From Selaginella moellendorffii (lineage: Eukaryota > Streptophyta > Lycopodiopsida > Selaginellales > Selaginellaceae), in the NCBI RefSeq assembly GCF_000143415.4, contig NW_003314264.1, forward strand, positions 574,124-638,123: DNA of 64,000 nt, written 5' to 3'. This document shows positions 23,669 to 34,000 of the stretch, in pieces. A program made the translations under genes and the position numbers. Positions within the stretch are counted from its first letter, which is position 1. Each line of letters starts with the position of its first letter. The notes beneath the pieces were generated by a model, which was not told the origin of the DNA, ran no database searches, and saw nothing but the letters and a program-made list of their open reading frames with translations.

Positions 23669-23929
23669 TTGAAGATTGAAGCCACCCAAGTCGTGGAAAA
23701 CTTGGAGCGTACGCGTAACTGTTTTTGGCGAGAGGTTGAAGAAAGCGAATATTCCAAGAATCTGCGAGAAGGAAACGACCAAGGGAAAATTCTAGCGGCT
23801 GGAGATGGAGGAAGAATGAAAAAGCACTACTGCCCATTTGGAGACACAAGCTGTACAAGATACGAAGACTGCCTTTTGTGTGGTTTCAGAAATTGTGCAA
23901 AACCGTACAAGCAATGCTATCCAAAATGA
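23669..23929 (+). pseudogene. Cys-rich leader frame of the gag-only element, broken
   Basis: The frame carries HYCPFGDTSCTRYEDCLLC and then NCAKPYKQC. It stops at 23927-23929, but the same frame continues beyond the TGA with RCDTCKQAKARLRIK, so the stop looks like a point mutation (CGA to TGA). The regular Cys pairs suggest a small zinc-binding domain. I do not recognise the family. Confidence 0.4.
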
Positions 23930-24166
23930 CGATGTGACACTTGCAAGCAAGCAAAAGCTAGACTTCGAATCAAGGATGAAAATGCCATAGCGGAGGAGAG
24001 AAGAAAACGAGAAGAAATAGCCCAAGAAAATGACACTAAAAAGAGAGACGATAGTTTAGAACAAGCAGCGAAACAAAGCTTTAGTTGCTTACAAAAACTT
24101 CAAGAAACGATTCTGCGACTCTTCTACAAATTGTCTAGCAGATAGGAAGGATGCAAAAATGAGGAA

Positions 24167-25018
24167 ATGTTGAAAGAAAAATATGTTTACTTCGATTTCT
24201 TTGCAACTCGAAGAATCCTGACTTGGGTGTATCGCGGACACCTCTTTCAACAAACAATTGTCGAATTCCTAGGCATACACAAACATGAAACTTTTCAACC
24301 ATTAACGCTTGCTTTCAACACTGATTTGACGAGAGTCATAGTAGCAACAGAGTGTGGAACCTTTGAACCACAAGTTCGTTGGTTTGTGGACACTCTTAGA
24401 TTTAGAGATTTCGAAGAGAACGCGGAATTACTTTACCGACTTCTTCAAAGTCCTCTTCGTGTAACGCTACCAACAAGCACTCTTATCGAACTATATACTA
24501 TAGCATATTGGCACCGTTTAGGATGGACGAGAATAGCTGGGGAATTAAGAAATCAAGGACAAGGCCATCAACAAAATCGAATTCGGAATTCGAGATTAAG
24601 AAACCGACGGGACCGTGAACTTGAGACAAGTTCAAGCGAACGACTTGGAAACTCGAGGATAACAAGTCGAAGGAGGAGAAATTTAAGACAGGATCACAAT
24701 AGGCCAAGATTAAATACAGTACCGAACTTCAACTTTGACACTGAGGTCCAACGCCGAAACCCCAGCCTAGAGCAACATATCACTCGCAACCAACAAGGAA
24801 GAGTGCGTCCAAGCAGTCTCAACATTTTGAGGAGTATTTTAGGAGATCCTGCATCAAGGATTCAAACTTATAATGCAAGAGTGTTAATTGAGACTATCCC
24901 TTGGGAAGTTCGTGAAGCGATTGACTCTGATCGTGAAAGAGAACGTGCTATACGACTGAGGGAAGTAGAACACCACCGGCAAGAACAGCATCAGGGAAAT
25001 GCACCATCACGAAATTGA
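24167..25018 (+). CDS. Unrecognised Arg-rich frame upstream of gag
   Basis: A 283-residue open frame starts MLKEKYVYFDFFATRRILTW. The first 130 residues look globular (FLGIHKHETFQPLTLAFNTD, WFVDTLRFRDF). The rest is strongly basic and Arg/Asn-rich with RRRRNLRQ, and could bind nucleic acid. The upstream stop at about 24144 suggests it is the tail of a longer frame beginning with the Cys-rich segment. It lies inside the element where plant LTR elements normally have no gene. Function unknown. Confidence 0.45.
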   Translation: MLKEKYVYFDFFATRRILTWVYRGHLFQQTIVEFLGIHKHETFQPLTLAFNTDLTRVIVATECGTFEPQVRWFVDTLRFRDFEENAELLYRLLQSPLRVTLPTSTLIELYTIAYWHRLGWTRIAGELRNQGQGHQQNRIRNSRLRNRRDRELETSSSERLGNSRITSRRRRNLRQDHNRPRLNTVPNFNFDTEVQRRNPSLEQHITRNQQGRVRPSSLNILRSILGDPASRIQTYNARVLIETIPWEVREAIDSDRERERAIRLREVEHHRQEQHQGNAPSRN

Positions 25019-25534
25019 TCATAGAGAAAATTGCGCTGGATAAACCCGCGCACACATAGGCTTAAAGCAGCAAGAATCTGTTGGAAACTATATTGTGACG
25101 TGTGAACGTCATTAGAGACTAGAAACATACGAGAATTAGGACATTAAAATACAACTACTGCTGTATTCAGCATTTTCAAATACTACCAACGACTGGGAAA
25201 CACAAACACTCATAGTGAGAGCTCGCATTCCAGTACGACCAAGATATTGTAAGAGACCAAAACAATTGTTCAAGAATTTAGATAAGATTGCACTCCTAAA
25301 GAGAGTTGCAATCGTTTGCATACCTGCTCGATCCCAAACTTGGAGAGCAGCACCAAATATCACTAGCAAACAGCTATATCGATCAATTTATGACACAACC
25401 AACCTCCTTCCACAAACAAAATCGTACTTACATACACCACCAGATTTTTCAAATACAAGACCTTTTCTGAGCTAGATACAGGAAAGTGACCTCGAAAAGA
25501 AACTCGGGAAGAATCGAGAAAGAAAAACTCGATT

Positions 25535-25680
25535 GAAGACTCAAGACACAAGAGCTTGACTTCGTATTTATACAACAAAATCACACTTGCAGAAGACTCA
25601 AGACACAAGAGCTTGACTTCGTATTTATACAACAAAACCAAACTTGCAACAGACTCAAGACGTAAGAGCTTGACTTTGCA
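25535..25680. repeat. Tandem repeat, period 57 bp, about 2.5 copies
   Basis: Copies of a unit containing GACTCAAGACACAAGAGCTT start at about 25538, 25595 and 25652, between the Arg-rich frame and gag. Their function is unknown; they may be a leader spacer. Confidence 0.8.
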
Positions 25681-25756
25681 ATCTATGAAGAACAACATTT
25701 GACTCAAGACAATTTAGGCAACACATAAATTCAGGAAACTTACCTCAACATTCACG

Positions 25757-28150
25757 TTGAGAAGACTCAGCAAATTGAATGACAAACGCAAACCAGACCC
25801 AATCAAGATCCGGGAAAGAGATCTTCGACAAAAGAATCGAGAAGTGAAAAAGGAAGGGATAGAAAAAGAGAAATTAGAACAACAACAGCAACAAATTTTA
25901 GAAACGATATTAGAGAAGTACGACAAGGAGGATAAAGAGATTCAAGTTGCCGAGTCGAGCAACCCAGTTAAAGATAACAAAGAACTAAATATCGAAGACG
26001 CCCTAGAGTTTGAGGCATTTGAAGAAGCAGAATACATAGCACCAAAGTTTTACTTAAATCCAGACTCACCAGAACAACAATTTCACCAACAAAGTCTACA
26101 ACTTCAAATGGCAATCATCAACCTAGCGACAGCCATAGGGAACATGATTTCCTATCCCATTTTTACTGGTGGAAAAACCGAAGATGCAAACCAGCATCTT
26201 AAACAATTTGATCAAATTGTAAAGATGAACAAACAGGAAGTGCATCGAGAAATACTTTTCCCATACACACTTAAAGGAAAAGCACTCGATTGGCATAATA
26301 CACTCGATGATGCTTTGACCCATGATGAAAAGGTCACACAATTCAAGGAGCAATTCCAGACCGGTGGAACTCCAGAAGAACACTATGAGATCATCAAAAA
26401 CTTCAAGCAAAAATCACGTGAAGGAATTCAAGATTACACTCGACGATTTAAGTTTCATGCAAAGCACTGCAAGGATTTGATAACAGATAAAGGAAAGAGC
26501 TTATCCTATATCCAAGGACTCAAAGAAATCTATAGAAACATGGTAGCAATTGCTGCTGCAACAGAGAATCCAGATGATGAAAGTGTTGATACACTCTCCA
26601 AAGAAATCCTCACATTGGAAAAGAGATTCAAGCAATTCACAAAAGCTATACCTTCACAAACCGATGACGGTTCAGATGATGAAGAAGAGGAAGAAATACG
26701 CATTAAGACAAAGAAGAAAACACCAAAAGACCAAGACTTGAAGGATATAATCAGGAAAATCTCACAAACCGAACTCAAAGCAGGAGTGTGGTGTACAAAG
26801 TNNNNNNNNNNNNNNNNNNNNNNNNNNNNNNNNNNNNNNNNNNNNNNNNNNNNNNNNNNNNNNNNNNNNNNNNNNNNNNNNNNNNNNNNNNNNNNNNNNN
26901 NNNNNNNNNNNNNNNNNNNNNNNNNNNNNNNNNNNNNNNNNNNNNNNNNNNNNNNNNNNNNNNNNNNNNNNNNNNNNNNNNNNNNNNNNNNNNNNNNNNN
27001 NNNNNNNNNNNNNNNNNNNNNNNNNNNNNNNNNNNNNNNNNNNNNNNNNNNNNNNNNNNNNNNNNNNNNNNNNNNNNNNAATAGCAACTACAATAGAATA
27101 CCCCCTCAAGATCAAAGACCAAACAACTATCCTGGAAATTATGGAAGAAACTACAATACATATCAGCAACGTGATGACAACTACCAATGTCCTCCCCCAC
27201 GAAATTACAATTATGATCAAGAACCATATCGCAACTATAATCAAAGACCACCTCAAGCTCAAGGTTACAATTACAACCAGCGACCTGCACCACAACAAGA
27301 TAATCGACCTCGGCAACCTTACCAAAATGCAAATCGTGAAAATAACCAAGTCGTAAACAATCAAGCTCCAAGAGCAAGACCACCTGCAGCACGGAATGTT
27401 GAGGTCGAAGTCGAAGACTCACAAACTTATGAAGAACCAGCAATACGAGCAATCACGAGACAACAATACAAGTATCAACAACCAGATAATTTGGAAGAAC
27501 AAGATCACGATGATGAACTGGAAATTATCCCAGAAACCGAATGGAAGAAAAGCAAGAAAATACTTAAAGCAATTCAAGCTGAATTGCAAGCACAAGATCC
27601 AGAAACAATCAAAGAACACAACAAACAATCAAACAATCAAGAAACAAGAAGTTTTACCCAAGAGGAGTTGGCACCTGTTCAGCAGAAAGAAAAGTTTCAT
27701 GTGGAAGAGCAAGCTGAAGCAAGGTTGAAGCAAAACCTGGTGGAAGATGAACAGCCTGATCAGATTGAGCAACCAGCAGAAGAAGACGAAGACCTGCAGT
27801 GGCTAAAGGTGTTTCAGACGCAGGAACTTGAGGTGGTGCTTCCGAAGTTTTGTGAGCAGACAGAGCAGAAGAAAAATTCAATGCCAGAGTTTGACGTGGA
27901 ACAGGCAGTAGCTGGTCAAGCTGGCTTGGAGCAGAAAGCTGTTGTGAAGAAGAAAGAAGAAGATGTTAGACAACAAAGAGGTGTAGAAGTTCATAACCTT
28001 GTGGAGCAGCCATCAAGAGGAGCCGTATACCCAGGCCAAAGTTTGAACTTGAAGGTGGCTGGTTTGAAGTTGCTGAAGAGACGAGGAAGTGTGTTTCTCA
28101 AGTTCTGGTGGGACAGAGGCAAGCTGGTTTCATCCTTTGTAGCTCTGTAG
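25757..28150 (+). CDS. gag: Gag polyprotein of the gag-only LTR element, with assembly gap
   Basis: The frame covers 797 codons including 278 unknown bases (26802-27079). After a Lys/Glu/Gln-rich start, the retrotransposon gag core is clear: YPIFTGGKTEDANQHLKQFD, LFPYTLKGKALDWHNTL, VTQFKEQFQTGG and QDYTRRFKFHAKHC. The part after the gap is an Asn/Tyr/Gln/Pro-rich low-complexity stretch, then an acidic Gln/Glu-rich tail ending VSSFVAL. No CCHC knuckle is visible, though one could lie in the gap. No protease or reverse transcriptase follows; the 3' LTR begins 276 bases later. The frame has stayed open, suggesting recent activity or selection on Gag alone. Confidence 0.8.
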   Translation: MRRLSKLNDKRKPDPIKIRERDLRQKNREVKKEGIEKEKLEQQQQQILETILEKYDKEDKEIQVAESSNPVKDNKELNIEDALEFEAFEEAEYIAPKFYLNPDSPEQQFHQQSLQLQMAIINLATAIGNMISYPIFTGGKTEDANQHLKQFDQIVKMNKQEVHREILFPYTLKGKALDWHNTLDDALTHDEKVTQFKEQFQTGGTPEEHYEIIKNFKQKSREGIQDYTRRFKFHAKHCKDLITDKGKSLSYIQGLKEIYRNMVAIAAATENPDDESVDTLSKEILTLEKRFKQFTKAIPSQTDDGSDDEEEEEIRIKTKKKTPKDQDLKDIIRKISQTELKAGVWCTKXXXXXXXXXXXXXXXXXXXXXXXXXXXXXXXXXXXXXXXXXXXXXXXXXXXXXXXXXXXXXXXXXXXXXXXXXXXXXXXXXXXXXXXXXXXXXNSNYNRIPPQDQRPNNYPGNYGRNYNTYQQRDDNYQCPPPRNYNYDQEPYRNYNQRPPQAQGYNYNQRPAPQQDNRPRQPYQNANRENNQVVNNQAPRARPPAARNVEVEVEDSQTYEEPAIRAITRQQYKYQQPDNLEEQDHDDELEIIPETEWKKSKKILKAIQAELQAQDPETIKEHNKQSNNQETRSFTQEELAPVQQKEKFHVEEQAEARLKQNLVEDEQPDQIEQPAEEDEDLQWLKVFQTQELEVVLPKFCEQTEQKKNSMPEFDVEQAVAGQAGLEQKAVVKKKEEDVRQQRGVEVHNLVEQPSRGAVYPGQSLNLKVAGLKLLKRRGSVFLKFWWDRGKLVSSFVAL
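26802..27079. other. Assembly gap (278 N)
   Basis: Unknown bases inside the gag frame. The frame on both sides is the same only if the gap length is correct; 278 may be an estimate. Confidence 0.95.
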
Positions 28151-28425
28151 GAGTAGAGGAAGTAAGTAGGAAAGCAGCAAAACTGAAAGCCGTCCAGGAG
28201 AAGTTGTGGCTGTTTCAAGTCGGATGTTTAAAGTTTCGAGAAGAGGCGTTTGTGCAACTGATCTCAGGAAGAAGCTGGTCAAATTCAGATCACAAGACTT
28301 TGAGGAAGCAGCTCAGACTTATGAAGAGGAGGAAGAGGAGGAGGAACCGCATGAGGGAGCAGCTACCCACGATGCAGCAATGGAGCAGTGACTGCGGGAT
28401 GCAGCACAAGGCAGTTGTGGGAGAG

Positions 28426-28844
28426 TGGAGAAGGGAGAAAAAGACAAGCTCGAGGATTCAAGCTTAGGAAAGTAAACTTGAGAGGTTCAAGGTTAGGACT
28501 GTATTCCTAACCTTGACGTGAGCAGTAGCGACTATAAAAGTAGGACTTAGAATGTTTTTAGACTTATCCCTAATACAAAATACATTGCAATACATGGACA
28601 TTCTGCCTATCACTTTGGCTATTCACAGCAATGTCTTACTTACCCACCGCCTTCAAGGGATCAAAGGCGTGGAACTAGCACCTTCAAGCACATGTTCACA
28701 GTCTCTACTTGGCTTGGCTCAAGCAGGTAAGTGCACTTTTCTCGTAGTGTAGTTTTAGATTTAGGGACTAGATTAGATTTGAAACTCCTAGGAAAATCTC
28801 GTGTGGACGTTTTCCTCCCAGTCCAGAGAGTCCAGGAGTTTTCA
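28426..28844 (+). repeat. 3' LTR of the gag-only element
   Basis: Same length (419 bp) as the left repeat, bounded by TG and CA, followed by the TCTAA duplication. Confidence 0.9.
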
Positions 28845-28899
28845 TCTAATCTCTTCAACTTTGGATTATTATCCTCAAGCAAAGGCCAAAATTGGCATT

Positions 28900-29171
28900 G
28901 CTTCAAAACTATAGGCTTGTGGACATGAATTTGCCATCAAATGAGGAAGATTGGAGGATGGAGTGCTGCAAAGATACTAATTTTAGAGATGCTAGCCAAG
29001 ATCAAGAAGAAGGATCCCAACATGTACAAGCCAAAGGTGAAGTTTTCTGATAACAATAATGGTGATGAAATCCAGGAAGAGAAGGCTTTGAAGGAGAGGA
29101 AGAAACTAGTGTACCTGAAAGATGTTCTGGCTAAGCAAGTTCTGGAAAATCCTGAGGGGGACAAGGATTGA
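28900..29171 (+). pseudogene. KRI1-like fragment (copy C)
   Basis: A frame from about 28941 carries ILEMLAKIKKKDPNMYKP, then a Lys/Glu-rich stretch with VYLKDVLAKQVLEN and a stop. These are hallmark motifs of KRI1, a nucleolar protein needed for 40S ribosome assembly (K-KKDP-IY and PMYLKD blocks). Upstream DNA aligns with copy A but is frame-shifted. It lies antisense to the adjacent Crinkler-like fragment, so it is a captured piece, not a working gene. Confidence 0.65.
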
Positions 29172-29205
29172 AATCCTCCAGAACACTCACTTCATTTATC
29201 CGCAG

Positions 29206-29990
29206 CATTAGGATCCAAAATTCTAATACTTTGAAGGTCCACCCCCCGGCATGAAAGCTTGGCTGGAAGGTCGTCTATGTAGCTCAGCAAAAGAGCCACC
29301 CACATTGTCCTCAAGGGATTGTCAATGAAACATTCGCCATTGATGAAGACGACCTTCTTGGAGGTGTTCTTCCAAAGTTGCCAAAGATATCCAGCCATAG
29401 TAGCAAGAGCAGTGGTCTGGAGGAAGGTTGCCATTATCCAAATTGCTATGTCTCAAGGCTGATACGAAACTTTTTCTCTTCGTAAGAGTGAGCAACCCAT
29501 GTACATGTATGTTTTACTCCATTCCAGAGAAAGCGGAAGTATGGAGCTCCCGAAAAGTCACATGGCTTGTCCAGTCAGTGCCATCGTTAGCAAAATCTGT
29601 GGTCAGGTTCTCGTCCAGCTTCTCAGCCCAGGCGATCTTGTTTGACACAGAAAATTATGGCTTTCACTCCCCTAGACATCATTCAGGCACATCAATCTCG
29701 GCTGGAGGAAGTCCCGCTGGTGGTGGTGCTGGTGCTGTGAGAGGCACAATATAGTTTATGGAGGAATGGCCATAGAATTAAACACAGCCAAAGGGCAAAC
29801 AGGGGTGAGAATGACCACAAGGATGCAAAGATTACCAGATATCCACACAGAAAGAAAGAAACAGATTTAGGAAGCAAAAATCCTTAACCATGACCAGACA
29901 GGGAAAGCAAAGCAGGACAGTGGAGCCGCTCCGGGATAAAGAGAGGCTGCTGCGGAAGAGGAGAACTCGGTTAGTCATCTCTTCTATGTT
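29206..29990 (-). pseudogene. Crinkler/RHS-like gene, copy C, truncated
   Basis: On the minus strand this aligns with exons 3 and 4 of copy A (15.58-16.15 kb) and part of the upstream intron. The 5' coiled-coil exon and the whole C-terminal half are missing. At 29411-29422 (CCTCCAG joined to ACCACTG on the minus strand) the 35 bases encoding Walker A are absent, as in copy B. The 3' end is joined at a GGATCC to antisense KRI1-like sequence; the 5' end breaks directly into the left edge of S1-II at about 29990. Confidence 0.8.
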
Positions 29991-30037
29991 TGCATCAATC
30001 CATCATTGTTGACGCTCTAACAATTTACATGCAAATG

Positions 30038-30692
30038 TGTAGCGCACTTTATCTCTCTCTTCTTAAGCCAACTGGAAAAGGGGCAATTGCTTAATGAGAG
30101 AGCCTTTAGTGGCTATTTTATCCCTATTTATCCCCCAAGGTTCCAAGGATCCACGGTGACAGTATATCCAAATCTCATCCCATGATCACATGCGTTACAC
30201 TCATCCCCCCCTTCAGAGATGTCAATGTCCACCCCTACTGAGTCAAGGGGAACCAGCACCTCCATTTCCACATTGAATATACCAATCTTTCCATTGTGTA
30301 GACTAGCTATTCCATGTGAGGCAACTAGTCATCCACCCATACTGCAATCCCACGGTGGATACCTTCGTCCATGGATACTCCACATAAGAGGAAGGACATA
30401 TGCATGGATGCCCAATACGTACGATTTCAAATTTAGGGGTAGGAATATACCTTGCTCAAGGGTATATTATATTTTTAAGTAGCCACTAATCAATGGGAAT
30501 CGAATCCGTGCCATTTGCTCCGATACCAACTGTAACACACCTTATCTTTCTCCCCTTAAGCCAACTGGAAAAGGGGCTATTGCTTGATGAAAGAGCCCTT
30601 AGTGGTTATTTTATCCCTATTTATCCCTCAAGGTTCCAAGGATTCACGGTGATAGTATATCCAAATCCCATTCCATGATCACATGCGCTACA
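30038..30692 (-). mobile_element. TRIM retrotransposon 2 (655 bp) with AAATG duplication
   Basis: Two 162-bp direct repeats (30038-30199 and 30531-30692) start TGTA and end CTACA or TTACA. They flank 331 non-coding bases. AAATG is duplicated at 30033-30037 and 30693-30697. The matching site in S1-I (about 18.15 kb, CATGCAAATGTTAG) is empty. On the minus strand TGGTATCGGAGC (30517-30528) is the primer-binding site. The repeat sequence is unrelated to TRIM 1. Confidence 0.93.
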
Positions 30693-31011
30693 AAATGTTA
30701 GTTTAATTTTGAATGGCATAATTTTCAATTATCTTACTCTACTGTAGAAAAGTTATCAAGCAATACCATAAAAGTAAGCGAAGTGGAGCTACTTCCCTCT
30801 AGAAAAGAGGGTAGAGGCACACCATAGTTTTCAAGGCCTCCACCATCACTATCATACACTACCATTAGCTTATCTGCACTCAGAAATTAAAAAATAAAGA
30901 AAGTATTCATTTACGTTAATGCTTTTTACCGGCCGCATGGCCTAGAGCCACTATCTCTGGTGACAAGGATGTCTCCGGATATCCTTGATGCGGTTCATCC
31001 CCACCATCACC

Positions 31012-34000
31012 TTATTCTTTGACTCCGGTGATGTCTATGTTATCTTGTATGGGGAGAGTATCTTCCAGTAATGGAAGAATGTCCTCTTCATCCGTCAAGT
31101 CTTCTTCTTCATTATTTTCATCTTGTTTTGGTTCCTGCGTGGTTGGCCTTGGGAGAAATGGCTCTATCACCAAGGGATCATCATTTGCAGTCAAGGTATT
31201 TGTAGCAGCTACAACTGTAAAGACCACAACATATATTTGTGAGGAGGGAACTTAAAAAAACAAAATGACTTATGTTCACGAATATTCTTCTCTTTGAATG
31301 CTTGGGCTTGCTTTTGATAACTTAGCCAATGTTTGTCAATATGATGCTCCATAATATTGTATAGGTATATTATTGCTACTTGGTTGCTATTGGCCTTGTT
31401 TGTTATAGCTCCCCATGATGTTAGAGGAGGCCAGTAGCAAGGCCAAATAGAGCTGAGGCCAAATTTTGCAAACTGGGCATGGGCCTCACCACCATTGGAC
31501 TACCTTGCACACTGGACAAATACTTCTGGGCTGGTCATGGATGAAGGTTGGATTCCTGAGGCTTGGAGTGATAGTAGAATCGCATGTTAGGCCGTGCCGG
31601 GCTAGAAAGGAATACTGGAGTATAAGCCACCCCATATGAGACACTCTGGGAGGTCCACTGCTAGCTTGTCAAGTTCCGTCACCTTCATAGATGGCTCTCT
31701 TTTCTGCCCATACAAGTGTGTATGCCAAGTCTTCGGGATTGCAATCCACTTGGTGATAAGAACTGTAGTGAACGGCTGGGGGACCAAGGGTGTCGTAGAT
31801 GATATCCCACCAATGACTTTGGATTGACTGCCACGACGTCTACGACGACAAGATAAGTACTACTGATTGTTATTGGCATAGATGTGCACTGCAGCCACAA
31901 GTGGTGAGAGAGTCTAGCACAGTGAAACAAAAATGAATTAAATAAATCCAAAGAAAAAAGAAATGAAGAGTGCACGGGGTCATGTTATACTTGTGGCTCA
32001 TATGGCAACCTGCCTTGAGCGTTAGCTTGAATAAATCTGGATGTCAAAGCTCCACTAGATGATGATGTCGATCCTTGGGAGTAGTTGTGGAATGCTGATG
32101 GGGAACTATAAGCTTGCTGGTGTGGCAGCATTGTCAACTCACCCTACACAAAAAAACACATGGAAAAAAAAAGGTACAAATGAAAAACTTACCGAGCTAG
32201 ACCGCTTGTTGCTTCGGGAGGTAGATGGCCAGGTATTGACACTTGTACTAGTAGATGGACTTGCAAGAGTAGTAGTGGCTAGTGGAGTTGTGGGGCTGGT
32301 AGCAGTGGCACTATATGGGGTTTCATGAGCACAACTTGTAGTTGGTGTTGGTGGCAGCATTCCAGATTGGACAACACCATGGGCATGAGGCATTCGGACT
32401 TGCTCATTTCGGATGCTTGGGCTGCTACTTTCCAAGGAAGGTGAGGAGAAGGAAACATGCTGGAGGTTCCACATATGTTGCAGTGTATGCAATGTTAGGC
32501 GGCACTCTACTTGCTCAAATGCAGTCGGGAGTTGTAGATGGGATGCTGTTGGAGTTGATGTCCTTGTTGCGGAGCTTGGAAAATCAAGTGGTTGGCGTGT
32601 GTCTCGCAGGATTGTTAGCTGTACCAATTGCGGAACATCGAGTGCTTAGTTGCGTGCTCACGAGGTGTTTCCTGCATAGTGTCTACTGGTATTGAGGCGT
32701 GCAACATTCTTGCTTCGAGCCTAGAAACCACAAGGGATTGGTTATGCAAACCTGATCAAGGAGAAGCTACCCACCATCACAGTTGTGGTGCTCTTGCTTG
32801 GGCAGTGGTCTTGTGATTGGGGGAGTGTGCACTAGAATCCTTGCCTCTAGTTAGATGACGCGAATCGATTGGAAGAACAAATGAACCATTGACAAAATCA
32901 TGTCATAAAATGAAATTGCCCCATATCCAAGGCACAATTAATATGGGTGGGACTTGGTGTAAACCCTAATCCCGAACGTGGAAACCCTAAAATTGAAGAA
33001 ATCAAGAATTGAATTTACATTTGAAATGTACACTAAAGAACACTTCATTTTCTCTAAGTATGGCCAAGTATAATTTTTCCAAAACTCATTGCTTCACTGG
33101 TGTTGTTGTAGGCAAGGCACTCTCGATGTAAAGTGGTAGATCTACACTTGCAACATCAGTCATTGCACACTCCATTTGTTAAATCCAAATGAAGTAGATA
33201 TTGTTCGTCCAAGCTGAGTCCCTCCTGATGCATAAAAAGTGCCTAGTTTGGAACAATGCCATGAGCCTGTAAGGTAGCCAAAAACAACGAAATAGATTTA
33301 AAGAAATTGTTCTATTTTTGTTCTAAATATTACCTCTGACAGAGTTGCACATTCGACATTGGAGAGAAATGGTCTAGGAAGGTCTTCAATATCTTTTCCA
33401 CCAACAGCCAGCATAATCCTACAAAAGCAAAATTAATAAAGAATTCTGTAACATTACTAAAATTCTTACCCAAACTCTCATTCCATCGGTTGAAATAAGT
33501 TTGCAGGAACATGAGATGGTCTAAAGTAATCACCACATCGATACGGATAGACCTCATGGACGTTCCAGGTTGCAACCCAATATGAAATATCCTTCTTGAG
33601 GTATGGAGCAAAACCACAACATAGACTCTGGTTGTGCTATGGATTAGATACATTGAGAATTCCTATATCTTCCATGGACTCAAAAAGGTGTTTATAAAAC
33701 CACACCACGCACTCAAAGAGTTCTCTCCACAAATGCTCTATAGGCTGTAAAACAAATTTGATTTAGTCCTTATTTGGAAAAACTCTAATGCTGTGAGTAC
33801 CTGGTTACATGTTGATGTCCCACATATAAAGCTCCTAGCTGTAGGACCCCAACAGCGGACCATGTCCCTCTTAACCTCATTGTGTTCTGGAGCATTGTCG
33901 CTTCGGATGTGCTTGGGCCTTGCAAATCAACGAACAGCCTGTGCATATGTGTTGAATATTGCATGGGATTTTTTGGAGGTAGCTAGCTCGCAAGCTACAA

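Larger units (their letters stand above)
23045..28844 (+). mobile_element. Gag-only LTR retrotransposon (5.8 kb), duplication TCTAA
   Basis: Two 419-bp direct repeats (23045-23463 and 28426-28844) start TGGAGAAGGG and end GAGTTTTCA. The target duplication TCTAA lies at 23040-23044 and 28845-28849. Just inside the left repeat TGGCGACCACGGTGGGA (23465 on) is a primer-binding site of the type used by many plant Gypsy elements. A purine-rich tract with GTGGGAGAG precedes the right repeat. S1-II at about 35.97 kb shows the uninterrupted host sequence. Inside are a decayed Cys-rich frame, an Arg-rich frame and a gag frame. No protease, reverse transcriptase or integrase is present, so another element must supply those functions. 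The repeats differ by roughly 3%. Confidence 0.92.

Noticed and set aside
25535-25680. Possible CRISPR-like array
   Set aside because: Continuous 57-bp tandem repeats without unique spacers, inside a plant retrotransposon.
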